Origin: an uncultured Muribaculaceae bacterium
GTDB lineage: Bacteria; Bacteroidota; Bacteroidia; Bacteroidales; Muribaculaceae
DNA: 15,650 nucleotides
NCBI GenBank assembly: GCA_902494515.1
Contig: CABUTS010000066.1
Span: 1-15,650, forward strand
Direction of reading: 5' to 3'
The position numbers and the translations under genes are program-made. Positions within the stretch are counted from its first letter, which is position 1; each line of letters starts with the position of its first letter. The notes under the pieces are model-generated. The model worked only from the letters and a program-made list of their open reading frames with translations, had not been told where the DNA came from and did not search any database. Below are positions 1 through 7,575 of this stretch, in pieces.

Positions 1-125
1 AATGCTGCTGTGAATTTCGATTGTCTTGCCATTTTGATTTTCTTCTTTTCCACAAAGATAGCGCTTTTTCTTCATGCCGCCATCTGTGTGCCTGTCTGAA
101 AATCGGGGAGTATTATACTCACTTC

Positions 126-626
126 ATGCCCATCGAAACTGGCAAACTAAAAACCTGGCGACTTTTCGCCTCGTACAACAAAGCGCTGTGGGATTACCGA
201 CTGCGGCTGAACGCCCGCGCCGAATGGTCGCGCTACGACTATTCCAACACATTGCCGGCCTCATTGGCTCCCGGCAAAACAAGGAACTCACAATGGCACC
301 TCTCTGCCGACCCATCAGTCTTTTTGGGGGCTGACCGCTCATGGTCGTTCTCGCTCGGAGCCAGCTATAACTCCCGGAACAAAAAGCCACTCTTCACCAC
401 CCGCTCCAACTTCGACATTAACTTGGGCGCGACCAAACGATTCCCCTTCGGAGGCACCGTCTCGCTCAATATTTACAACATTCTGGACCATACCCCCTTC
501 GAAGGCTTCTTCAACTCCCCGTCATACTCGCTTTACTCTAAAAACCTTTCTCACTCACGGCTTATAGAACTGCGCTTCGAAATGAGTTTCGGCAAACAGT
601 TCCGACTTAGAGTATCCCCGCAATAA
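126..626 (+). pseudogene. 3' remnant of an outer-membrane beta-barrel (TonB-dependent receptor-like) gene
   Basis: The frame is open from the window edge to the stop at 624-626, but protein-like sequence only begins near the ATG at 126; the residues encoded before it are cysteine-rich and look like translated intergenic DNA. From there, about 166 residues show alternating beta-strand patterns typical of the end of a Bacteroidetes outer-membrane barrel: aromatic-rich strands (WRLFASYNKALWDYRLRLNA), a stretch like the OMP_b-brl_3 family (DINLGATKRFPFGGTVSLNI, then YNILD) and a terminal strand LIELRFEMSFGK. Full members of this family run to roughly 700-900 residues with a plug domain, so most of the gene is missing. 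This could be a decayed gene or, less likely, a small stand-alone barrel using the ATG at 126. The family level is seen in the sequence; the pseudogene status is inferred. Confidence 0.6.
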
Positions 627-678
627 CGAGACTCAAAAGAGGCCGATATGATTTTTTGGCGTGGTTTCGGCAAATTTG

Positions 679-710
679 TTTGCTTAAACCAACAATTCTT
701 CGTATATTTG
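679..710 (+). promoter_or_regulatory. Bacteroidetes-type promoter of secDF
   Basis: A -33 TTTG at 679-682 is followed after 20 bases by a -7 box TATATTTG at 703-710. This matches the Bacteroides housekeeping consensus (TTTG, 19-21 bp, TAnnTTTG) exactly. Transcription would start near 715-718 and leave a leader of about 120 nt before the secDF ATG. Confidence 0.75.
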
Positions 711-724
711 CAAGCTGAAAATTA

Positions 725-768
725 GGCGATTACGCCCCATGGGGTGTATCCGCCCCGTTTTGCGTTAG
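725..768 (+). promoter_or_regulatory. structured secDF leader with a 9-codon open frame
   Basis: GGCG-ATTA-CGCC (725-736) forms one small hairpin. The overlapping CCCCATGGGG (735-744) and GGGG...CCCC (741-756) can form alternatives that compete for the same bases. An ATG at 739 opens a 9-codon frame ending at the TAG at 766-768. No Shine-Dalgarno sequence supports its translation. The hairpins are seen; a regulatory role is inferred only. Confidence 0.3.
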
Positions 769-837
769 CCCAACAAGCTGATTGCCAATCATTTAGAAGA
801 AAATTAATAATAACTTCATAACAATTTTTTCTAACAC

Positions 838-3750
838 ATGCAAAGCAAAGGAACCCTCGGAAGCATCATTGCCGGTGTTATCGCGATTTTCTTGGTGCTC
901 GTGTGCCTGTTTTACCTCTCCTTCACCCTTGTAAGCAACAAGCAGGAAGCAAAGGCCGAACAGTACGCGCTGGCCCAGGCAGGAACGAACGGCGCCAATT
1001 CCGAGCAGTACAACAAGGCTTACAAGGCCTACATCGACTCGGTCAGCAAGACTCCCGTCTGGCTGGGTTATAACTATAATGAAGTGCAGAAGTGGGGCGT
1101 TGGCCTCGGCCTCGACCTCAAGGGCGGTATGAACGTTATCCTTCAGGTTTCCATGCCCGATCTGCTCCGGTCGATGAAAAACTCCGACGCCGATCCCAAG
1201 TTCGACCTGGCCCTCGCCGCTACCGACTCCATCATCAACGGCAACCACGCCACCGACTATGTCGGCACCTTCGTCGAGCAGTACCGCAAAGCAAATCCTT
1301 CCGCTCAGTTCGACGTCGTTTTCCCCTCCATCGTAAAAGCTAACCAGAGCGACAAGCAGGTTGCCTCCACCCTCAAGTCCGAAGTCAAGGACCGCGTGAA
1401 CAACTCCGCAACCAACGTTCTGCGCAACCGTATCGACGCCTACGGCGTTGTTTCCCCCAACATCCAGGTTCTCCAGGACAACGACGGCCAGATTCTTCTC
1501 GAGCTCCCCGGCGTCAAGGAACACCAGCGTGTGCGTGAGCTCCTCCAGCGCTCCGCAAACCTCGAATTCTTCGAATGCTACTCCGCAGCCCAGCTGATGG
1601 GTCCCGTCTCACAGATGGACAACGCCCTGCGCGCCCAGAACCTCCCCACCCTCTCGCAGAACATCCTGCAGAGCGGTTCCGGCGAATCCCCCGTGCTCGC
1701 CATCGTCGGCGCCAAGCAGAAGGATATGGTCGACTCCATCCTCCGCTCCTCCCAGGCCAAGCAGTTCCTCCCCTCGAACCTCAAGCTCCTCTGGTCGGTA
1801 AAGCCCACCCCCGTTGAATTCAACGACACCGTCAGCGGCCGCAAGTCGCAGCTCGACACCTACCAGCTCATCGCCCTGAAGACCAACAACGGCAAGGCCG
1901 CCCTCGACGGCTCCTGCGTTGTCAGCGCCTCCAGCGACTTCGAGCAGCTTCAGGGTAACGTCGTCTCCATGACAATGAACTCCGAAGGCGCCCGCGAATG
2001 GGGCCGCCTGACCCAGGCCAACATCGGGCACCCCATCGCCATCGTGCTTGACGACCAGGTTTACTCCTACCCCAACATCCGCACAGCCATCGAAGGCGGA
2101 CGCTCCCAGATCACCGGTGACTTCACCGTCGAGGAAGCTCAGGACCTTGCAAACGTCCTCAAGTCCGGTAAGATGACCACCAAGGTGAACATCATCTCCG
2201 ACATGGTAATCGGTCCTACACTCGGTCAGCAGGCCATCGAAAGCGGTCTCTGGTCGTTCGTGCTCGCCATCGTGCTCCTGATGATCTTCATGTGCGTGAT
2301 CTACGGCGTGATCCCCGGCCTCATCGCCAACCTCGGTCTGGTTCTCAACCTCTTCTTCACCTTCGGTATCCTCGCCTCCTTCCAGGCAGTGCTGACCCTG
2401 AGCGGTATCGCCGGTATCGTGCTCGCCCTCGGTATGGCCGTCGACGCCAACGTGCTGATCTTCGAGCGCGCCAAGGAAGAGCTCCGCAACGGCAAGAACG
2501 TGCGCACCGCCATCGCCGACGGTTACTCCAACGCCTTCTCCGCCATCTTCGACTCCAACCTCACCTCGATCATCACCGGCGTAATCCTGCTCCTGTTCGG
2601 TACAGGTCCCATCAAGGGCTTCGCCACCACCCTGATCATCGGTATCGTCTGCTCCTTCTTCACCGCCGTATACCTGACCCGTCTGGTCTTCATCGCCGGT
2701 GCCAAGAGCAAAGCATTCAACAACCTCACCTTCGACACCCCCGTATCCCGCAACCTCTTCCGCAACGCCAAGTTCAACTTCCTCGGCGCCCGCAAGATGG
2801 CCCTCATGGTAGTCGGAATCTTCGTTGCAGGTGTGGTTATCTCCCTCTTCACCAAGGGTCTCAACCAGGGCATCGACTTCTCCGGCGGCCGCAACTACGT
2901 TGTCAAGTTCGAGAAACCCGTCGACACCGACCACCTCAAGCAGGTGCTCATGCCCGTCTTCAACGCCGACGGCCAGACCGCTGCCGTCTCCGTGATCACC
3001 ATCGAGAACTCCAACCAGGTCCGCGTCTCCACCAACTACAAGATCAAGTCCGACGAAGACGCCACCGCCATCGAAAAGGAGATTACCGAGAAACTCTACA
3101 ACACCTTCAAGGCTGAAGGCCTCCTGCCCGACGGCCTCTCGCTCGAGAACTTCTCCACCACCGATGAAAGCCAGGGCCTCCTCTCCTCGCAGACCGTAGG
3201 CCCGACCGTCGCTAACGACATGCGCAACAAAGCCTACATAGCCGTGATCCTCTCCCTGGCAGCAATGTTCCTCTACATTCTGCTCCGCTTCCGCGACGTA
3301 GCCTTCTCGCTCGGCGCCCTCGCAGCCGTAGCCTTCACAGCATTCGCTATCATCGGCTTCTACTCCATCTTCGAAGGCCTCTTCCCCTTCGCTATGGAAA
3401 TCGACCAGAACTTCATTGCGGCAATCCTGACAATGATCGGTTACCAGATCAACGATACCGTGGTGGTATTCGACCGAATCCGCGAGAACACCGGCCTCTA
3501 TCCCAAGCAGCCCTTCGGTGAGCTCGTCAACAAGTCGCTCAACTCCACCCTCGGCCGTACGATCATGACCTCCGCCTCCACCTTCCTGGTGCTCCTCTGC
3601 ATCTTCATCCTCGGCGGCGACTCCATCCGTTCGTTCATCTTCGCAATGCTCTTCGGCGTAGTAGTCGGCACCCTGGCCACCATGTTCATCGCCACCCCCG
3701 TGGCCTACTGGACCAAGACCCGCAATGCCAACAAGGCCGCCGTCAAATAA
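838..3750 (+). CDS. secDF: protein translocase subunit SecDF (fused SecD and SecF)
   Basis: This is the inner-membrane accessory motor of the Sec translocon; it uses the proton gradient to pull exported proteins through SecYEG on the periplasmic side. The 970-residue product is a SecD-SecF fusion, the usual form in Bacteroidetes. The SecD half shows an N-terminal membrane segment (about 8-31), LGLDLKGGMNVILQV (90-104), LRNRIDAYGVVSPNIQ (195-210), the periplasmic head with DFTVEEAQDLANVLKSGKM (428-446), IGPTLGQQAIESG and the membrane motif GMAVDANVLIFER (532-544). The SecF half begins near 650 and shows GIDFSGG (678-684), VGPTVANDM (787-795) and GYQINDTVVVFDRIREN (868-884). Asp535 and Asp873 sit where the proton-relay aspartates of SecDF lie. 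Twelve membrane segments are expected. The ATG at 838 gives the normal N-terminus, and a consensus promoter lies about 130 bp upstream. No part is missing. The gene is unrelated to the neighbouring glycan locus, which converges on it. Confidence 0.97.
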   Translation: MQSKGTLGSIIAGVIAIFLVLVCLFYLSFTLVSNKQEAKAEQYALAQAGTNGANSEQYNKAYKAYIDSVSKTPVWLGYNYNEVQKWGVGLGLDLKGGMNVILQVSMPDLLRSMKNSDADPKFDLALAATDSIINGNHATDYVGTFVEQYRKANPSAQFDVVFPSIVKANQSDKQVASTLKSEVKDRVNNSATNVLRNRIDAYGVVSPNIQVLQDNDGQILLELPGVKEHQRVRELLQRSANLEFFECYSAAQLMGPVSQMDNALRAQNLPTLSQNILQSGSGESPVLAIVGAKQKDMVDSILRSSQAKQFLPSNLKLLWSVKPTPVEFNDTVSGRKSQLDTYQLIALKTNNGKAALDGSCVVSASSDFEQLQGNVVSMTMNSEGAREWGRLTQANIGHPIAIVLDDQVYSYPNIRTAIEGGRSQITGDFTVEEAQDLANVLKSGKMTTKVNIISDMVIGPTLGQQAIESGLWSFVLAIVLLMIFMCVIYGVIPGLIANLGLVLNLFFTFGILASFQAVLTLSGIAGIVLALGMAVDANVLIFERAKEELRNGKNVRTAIADGYSNAFSAIFDSNLTSIITGVILLLFGTGPIKGFATTLIIGIVCSFFTAVYLTRLVFIAGAKSKAFNNLTFDTPVSRNLFRNAKFNFLGARKMALMVVGIFVAGVVISLFTKGLNQGIDFSGGRNYVVKFEKPVDTDHLKQVLMPVFNADGQTAAVSVITIENSNQVRVSTNYKIKSDEDATAIEKEITEKLYNTFKAEGLLPDGLSLENFSTTDESQGLLSSQTVGPTVANDMRNKAYIAVILSLAAMFLYILLRFRDVAFSLGALAAVAFTAFAIIGFYSIFEGLFPFAMEIDQNFIAAILTMIGYQINDTVVVFDRIRENTGLYPKQPFGELVNKSLNSTLGRTIMTSASTFLVLLCIFILGGDSIRSFIFAMLFGVVVGTLATMFIATPVAYWTKTRNANKAAVK

Positions 3751-3763
3751 TCCCCGTCAACAC

Positions 3764-3838
3764 CCTGCCACGCAGGCTCACCCCCAAAGGAACAACCTGC
3801 CCCGTAGGCTAAAATAATCTGCCCCACAGGCTAAAATA
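3764..3838 (+). repeat. three degenerate mini-hairpin direct repeats after secDF
   Basis: Units at 3764-3778 (CCTGCCACGCAGGCT), 3796-3816 (CCTGCCCCGTAGGCT followed by AAAATA) and 3819-3838 (CTGCCCCACAGGCTAAAATA) repeat the same pattern. The first two can fold as CCTGC-3 nt-GYAGG; in the second, a G-T pair keeps the stem. They lie between the secDF stop and its terminator, so they would be part of the 3' untranslated RNA. Confidence 0.6.
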
Positions 3839-3844
3839 TCCCCC

Positions 3845-3882
3845 AAAAAAGAGGATGCATCGCCCGATGCATCCTCTTTTTT
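3845..3882. terminator. bidirectional intrinsic terminator between secDF and GH115
   Basis: The 18-base arms AAAAAAGAGGATGCATCG and CGATGCATCCTCTTTTTT are perfect inverted copies separated by CC; the GC-containing core stem is GAGGATGCATC with a GCCC loop. T-runs follow the stem on both strands, so it can end secDF transcripts from the left and GH115 transcripts from the right. Confidence 0.93.
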
Positions 3883-4039
3883 ATACTCACCTTTTATCTA
3901 TGAAACGTACGGACGTGCCTCCGCGAATGAATTTTTAACACGGAACTACCCGGAACTAACGGAAGCAAATTTATCTCCGGAACGTCAAACCGAACCATTG
4001 CGGAGCTTGCGCTCCTGAACGTTAACGGAAGCCTGCCGG

Positions 4040-4120
4040 ATGGCCACCAAGAAGCCCGAAGCAATCGCCGCTTTAGCTGCCGAATGGCAAACCATGATGC
4101 CCGTCAGTGTCAAAACTTAA
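4040..4120 (+). other. 26-codon open frame inside the inverted-repeat element, doubtful gene
   Basis: ATG at 4040 to TAA at 4118-4120 encodes a 26-residue peptide beginning MATKKPEAIAALAAEW. Its stop codon falls within the left arm of the 19-bp hairpin. The composition is protein-like, and the ALAAEW pattern loosely resembles the last helix of bacterial sulfatases, so it may be a captured gene tail rather than a working gene. The resemblance is weak and chance is possible. Confidence 0.2.
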
Positions 4121-4167
4121 CGGAAGCCTACGGCGAATCAACCTTTACCGCCGTAGGCTTCCGTTAA
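4117..4167. repeat. perfect 19-bp hairpin in the intergenic element
   Basis: TTAACGGAAGCCTACGGCG at 4117-4135 and its exact inverse at 4149-4167 enclose a 13-nt loop. There is no T-run after it on either strand, so it is not a standard terminator. Confidence 0.85.
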
Positions 4168-4244
4168 CGTTCTGAGCCAGGCCTTTAGGCCTCCGTTGAC
4201 GTTCGGGATGATGGTTCCGTTAGTTCCGGGCCGCTCCGTGTTAA

Positions 4245-4346
4245 GCACCTGACTTCGTGATAGATAGCATTACAAGGACAAGCAAAGTTAAAGACAAATC
4301 TTTTTCGGATTCCTCTGGCGGATTGATAATCAATGGTGATTACATT
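4245..4346. other. GH115 3' flank without a clear terminator of its own
   Basis: This stretch holds a weak CCTCTG/CAGAGG pairing that overlaps the GH115 stop codon, and a small ATTGA-TAA-TCAAT hairpin. No T-run follows on the - strand. GH115 transcripts probably read on through the palindromic element to the terminator at 3845-3882. Confidence 0.4.
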
Positions 4347-7289
4347 TCAGAGGCGTGTGGGGAGGGGGCCCATGTAGGAGCGGCGGAGGCCGCCGAAGTC
4401 AAGGACGATTTTCTGGAGGACGGTGCCGGGGTCGCCGCAGATTACTTTGACGGTGTGGCGGCCGGGGCGGTCGATGTGGAGGGTTGTCTTGTTGACGCGG
4501 CTGTTGCGCAGGGCGCTTTCAAACCAGATCTGGGCGTATTCCACGGAGGATGTCGAGGGGTTCATAACCGGGCCTTCGTCGATACAGATGCCGTATTTGG
4601 TCTCCGAATTGGTGGCTTCGTGTCCGGCATATCCGCGGTCGTTATTGAGCGTGAAGGTCGGGAGAACGTAGGTGTAGACGTCGACCGAGCCCTGGTCGAA
4701 TGTGTAGAAATCATACTCCAGACGCGGGGTTTCGGGGCTATACGTGCGCTGCTGCGGACTCATAGGGTCACCAATCTGAACGGCGAGGTTCTCGCAGCCA
4801 AGATAAGGCACCACAGTCATGCGGATGGCGTCGTTCTCCTTTTTGCGGTGGAAACCGGCGGCATCAATCGAGACATATCCGTTGTTTTCAACATAAACCG
4901 AGTCAAGGCCGGTCAGCTCAGGCGACGACGGATTGAAAGCGGAGAGCAGCACGCGGCGGGTCTGCCCCGCACCGGCGATGTCGACATATCCTGCAATTTC
5001 ATCCCCGACGGGAACATTGTCCCAATCAAGCGACACCTCGATGCGGCTGGAAGCACCTTCGCCGGCGGCACTGCTGAGCTTAATCCAGGGCGCCGAGGGG
5101 GTTGCGGTCCATTTCAGCGGCTTCTTACCCTTGCTGTAAACATCGATATAATACGGGCAACGATGGAAGGAGCTGAACGTCGGAAGAACAGAATAGGCCG
5201 AGCGTCCTCTCAGTCCATCTTCCTGCTCCACCGACACGCCGAGAACAGCTTCATCGGCAAGCTGCGGCTCAAAGAACTGCGGCAGGTTGAAATACGAAGC
5301 TGCAAAGCCCTGATCCATCCGCATCAGATGGTCCCATTTACCGTTTTTAAGGGTGTTATACTCCTTTGTAATGATGTCGAGACTGTCGCGGCAGGCAATA
5401 GCCGAAGCCTTGTAGCGCAGAGCGTCAGCGCGATTCTGCAGGGCGTAATAACGGTTTCGCTGCCCGTCGAGAACCATGCGGTTAATCAGCTCACAGCCTT
5501 TTACAGGATAATAGAGCGCCTCGAAAAGACATGCTCTGTAATCCTCCCCCTCAGCGGCGTTCATCAGGCTGTCAGCCCGCGCAGCGATGCGGCGATAGGC
5601 GGCCTCGCGGCGGTCAGCCTCGCGGTAGTTGGTGAGGGAGAAATCGGTGTCGGAGTTCTGCTCGTTGCCGTGGAGGTCGTTGGCCCACTGATACCCCCAG
5701 CCCATACATTCGGGACGGCGGGTGAAGGCCAGATGGTAGAAGCCATCGAAAATATCGGCGTAAACAGCAGCATCGCGGTCGCCCAGCATGCGGCAAAGCC
5801 ACTCCGTGCGGTAGTTCGCAGCCCGGTTGAAATCAAACGAATCTATGTCGTAAGCCATCGCCAGAAACTGATCCACGGCAAACTCACACGACTTGATGTC
5901 GCCGGCATTAGCCAGCCATACGCCGTCGGCCGTGGTGTCGTAAGCCTTGCGGAGTTCCTCATACATCAGGGTGGGAGAGGTTGTGTTCATCCACAGATAA
6001 TCGTGAGGCTTGCCGAGATACGAGACATGATAATACACGCCGGCGCGTCCCGAACGTTTCTGCTCCTTCGGGCTGCTGAGACGCTTCATATACCCGTAAT
6101 TATCGTCTGGCCAGATAATCGTGATATCCTCGGGCAGTTCAAGCCCCTGGTCGTAGACGTCGAGCACCTCCTTGTAGGGGGTGAACGCCTGCGGAATCTT
6201 CTCGGCAGGCTTGCCGGTATTGTCGACGAGCATCTGACGCTGCGCCATCAGGGCATCGTGGAGCGCGAGCATACGCTCGTGCATGTCGTTACTCCCCTTC
6301 ATGCTGCTGTCGTGCAGACCGCGCAGCGCAAGGGTATAGAGATTCTCGAAGGGCGCGAGCTTGGCAGCACGGGCATTGAGCACGCTGTCAACGCCGCGGC
6401 GGTTATTATTGTAGTCCCATTCGCCGTAGCGGTCGCGGTGCCATTCGGTAGCGGTGTTGAGCATCAGCGGCTCGCAATGCGACGAACCGGTGACGATGCC
6501 GTACCGGTCGGCGACCTCGCGGTTCTCCGGGATAGTGTGGAACGCCGTCGAACAGTTGTGCATGGCCGGACAGAGGTAGTTGGCCTTCAGACGGAGCAGC
6601 AGCTCACATACCTTAGCATAGGTCTTCGGACCGATGTTGCCGAGCTCCTTCTCGAAGTTCCGGGCCGCCCAGGGGTACAGGCCCCAGTCCTCGTCGTTGA
6701 TGAAAATGCCGCGGTACTTCACCGAGGGGCGGGGTGAAACGTAGGTCGTGACCTCGACATTCACCTCCTGCTTCTTCGGAATCGGGGCGTCGAGCCACCA
6801 GTACCAGGGCGACACACCGATGGCCTCCGAAACCGAAAGGATGCCGTAAGCGGCACCGCGGCGGTCGCTGCCGGCGATCACAAGCGCCCGGTCGATGCCC
6901 GGCGCCGGTTTCCTGACAATCTGCACGAGATACTGCTCCCATGCGTCCTTCAGCGGCGCGACATCGATTTTGCCGTCCGCGGCCATTTCATCGATAAGGC
7001 GGTTATGCCCTACGGTGCCGACAATCACACACTGCCGGGCAGCCCTGGCGGGAATCTGTTCCACGGCCGGCTTCTGCCCTACGACAGCCAGAACATCATC
7101 GGCGAAGAGACCGGCGGCAACAGCCACTGTATGCGAATCAGCCGAGTCGACATAAACCGGGACAGCACCCCGGACATCGGCGAGACGGAAGGACTTGCCG
7201 GAACGACCGGCCGAGGCGACCTGCGCCGCCGTGCCGAATATTGCGAGCGCCGCTGCGGCGGCAACGAAAAGTAATTTGTTAAGTTTCAT
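4347..7289 (-). CDS. GH115 family alpha-glucuronidase, periplasmic
   Basis: GH115 enzymes remove alpha-1,2-linked glucuronic acid or 4-O-methylglucuronic acid from polysaccharides, classically xylan and in some cases other glycans. The 980-residue product matches the family's usual size. The ATG at 7287-7289 starts a clear Sec signal peptide (MKLNKLLFVAAAAALAIFG, cleavage near residues 22-28); an in-frame upstream GTG would add 20 residues encoded by a tandem repeat and is rejected. An N-terminal alpha/beta region (about 30-185) includes SDRRGAAYGILSVSEAIG (141-158). The catalytic region carries NDEDWGL (198-204), HCEP (271-274) and IWPDDNYGYMKRLS (392-405). After a helical stretch (about 490-680), a beta-rich C-terminal part of GH115_C type runs to the end. 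There is no lipobox, so a soluble periplasmic location is likely. It lies downstream of GH76 but behind a terminator and a repeat array, so it may be expressed separately. Substrate is inferred from context only. Confidence 0.9.
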   Translation of the reverse strand: MKLNKLLFVAAAAALAIFGTAAQVASAGRSGKSFRLADVRGAVPVYVDSADSHTVAVAAGLFADDVLAVVGQKPAVEQIPARAARQCVIVGTVGHNRLIDEMAADGKIDVAPLKDAWEQYLVQIVRKPAPGIDRALVIAGSDRRGAAYGILSVSEAIGVSPWYWWLDAPIPKKQEVNVEVTTYVSPRPSVKYRGIFINDEDWGLYPWAARNFEKELGNIGPKTYAKVCELLLRLKANYLCPAMHNCSTAFHTIPENREVADRYGIVTGSSHCEPLMLNTATEWHRDRYGEWDYNNNRRGVDSVLNARAAKLAPFENLYTLALRGLHDSSMKGSNDMHERMLALHDALMAQRQMLVDNTGKPAEKIPQAFTPYKEVLDVYDQGLELPEDITIIWPDDNYGYMKRLSSPKEQKRSGRAGVYYHVSYLGKPHDYLWMNTTSPTLMYEELRKAYDTTADGVWLANAGDIKSCEFAVDQFLAMAYDIDSFDFNRAANYRTEWLCRMLGDRDAAVYADIFDGFYHLAFTRRPECMGWGYQWANDLHGNEQNSDTDFSLTNYREADRREAAYRRIAARADSLMNAAEGEDYRACLFEALYYPVKGCELINRMVLDGQRNRYYALQNRADALRYKASAIACRDSLDIITKEYNTLKNGKWDHLMRMDQGFAASYFNLPQFFEPQLADEAVLGVSVEQEDGLRGRSAYSVLPTFSSFHRCPYYIDVYSKGKKPLKWTATPSAPWIKLSSAAGEGASSRIEVSLDWDNVPVGDEIAGYVDIAGAGQTRRVLLSAFNPSSPELTGLDSVYVENNGYVSIDAAGFHRKKENDAIRMTVVPYLGCENLAVQIGDPMSPQQRTYSPETPRLEYDFYTFDQGSVDVYTYVLPTFTLNNDRGYAGHEATNSETKYGICIDEGPVMNPSTSSVEYAQIWFESALRNSRVNKTTLHIDRPGRHTVKVICGDPGTVLQKIVLDFGGLRRSYMGPLPTRL

Positions 7290-7317
7290 TGTGGTTAAAG
7301 CAAATATGAGACAGTGA

Positions 7318-7427
7318 GGAAAAACACCTGGAAACCGAAGGAAAAACACCTGGAAACCTAAGGAAAAACACCTGGAAACCTAAGGAAAAACACCTGGGAA
7401 CCTAAGGAAAAACACGTGGGAACCTAA
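7318..7427 (-). repeat. five 22-bp tandem repeats upstream of GH115
   Basis: Five units start at 7318, 7340, 7362, 7384 and 7406 with an exact 22-bp period and no spacer. Each begins GGAAAAACAC and ends with ACCTAA or ACCGAA; differences are one to three bases per unit, and a sixth unit decays at 7428. The array begins 29 bp from the GH115 start codon. It lacks the spacers of a CRISPR array. Two-helical-turn spacing would suit repeated binding of a protein on one DNA face, but this is inference. Confidence 0.93.
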
Positions 7428-7469
7428 GGAAAAAATTTCCTCCGCACAGGGGGGCGTGCGGAGGAAATT
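7428..7469 (-). terminator. intrinsic terminator of the susC-GH76 transcript
   Basis: Arms AATTTCCTCCGCAC (7434-7447) and its exact inverse (7456-7469) make a 14-bp stem with an 8-nt loop. On the - strand the stem runs into a T-tract (GGAAATTTTTTCC), as expected for an intrinsic terminator. It separates the GH76 mRNA from the GH115 repeat array. Confidence 0.9.
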
Positions 7470-7474
7470 CAATG

Positions 7475-7575
7475 GAGGTTATATGGACCTATTGGGATTC
7501 ACTTGCCGAGGTTTTATGAACCTATTGGAGATTCACTTGCCGAGGTTATATGAACCTGTCGGCAATTTACTTGCC
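7475..7575 (-). repeat. three 33-34-bp tandem repeats anchored on the GH76 stop codon
   Basis: Units lie at 7475-7507, 7508-7541 and 7542-7575. Each contains an AGGT...ACCT mini-hairpin and ends ACTTGCC. The unit closest to GH76 contains the gene's last two codons and stop; on the - strand the array repeats the gene tail, CTCGGCAAGTGA or CTCGGCAAGTAA. Adjacent units differ at about three to six positions. Confidence 0.85.

Larger units (their letters stand above)
3935..4244. repeat. nested inverted-repeat intergenic element, about 310 bp
   Basis: Terminal 30-bp arms (3935-3964 and 4215-4244) are inverted copies matching at 27 of 30 positions. Further inside, GAACGTTAACGGAAGCCT at 4017-4034 is repeated in inverse orientation at 4155-4172, so the left part (3935-4034) and right part (4155-4244) correspond as a diverged long inverted repeat. 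Each copy has its own tip hairpin (GGAGCTTGCGCTCC on the left, AGGCCTTTAGGCCT on the right). A third copy of the TTAACGGAAGCCT motif begins at 4117 and makes a perfect 19-bp hairpin with the right copy. No transposase is encoded. It resembles a MITE or a REP/BIME-like palindromic repeat; I do not recognise a named family. Confidence 0.7.

Noticed and set aside
1..75. Leftward gene starting at the ATG complement of 73-75
   Set aside because: Only 25 codons fit in the window, and the product has no signal peptide or recognisable motif, so it cannot be supported.
4117..4167. Intrinsic terminator for GH115
   Set aside because: The stem is perfect, but no T-run follows it on either strand.
4257..6737. 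826-codon open frame on the + strand opposite GH115
   Set aside because: It is antisense to a clearly conserved GH115 gene, its translation has no recognisable domain, and long antisense frames are expected from the GC-rich third codon positions here. The same holds for the 720-codon frame at 9247-11409, the 551-codon frame at 7456-9111 and the 441-codon frame at 1609-2934.
7301..7308. -7 promoter box for GH115 (CATATTTG on the - strand)
   Set aside because: The first base departs from TAnnTTTG, there is no TTTG at the -33 spacing, and the start site would lie only a few bases before the ATG. It remains possible if the repeats recruit an activator.
7290..7349. Upstream GTG start extending GH115 by 20 residues
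   Set aside because: The extension is encoded partly by the 22-bp tandem repeat and would bury the clear signal peptide that starts at the ATG at 7287-7289.
7318..7427. CRISPR array
   Set aside because: The units are contiguous with no unique spacers and no cas genes are visible.
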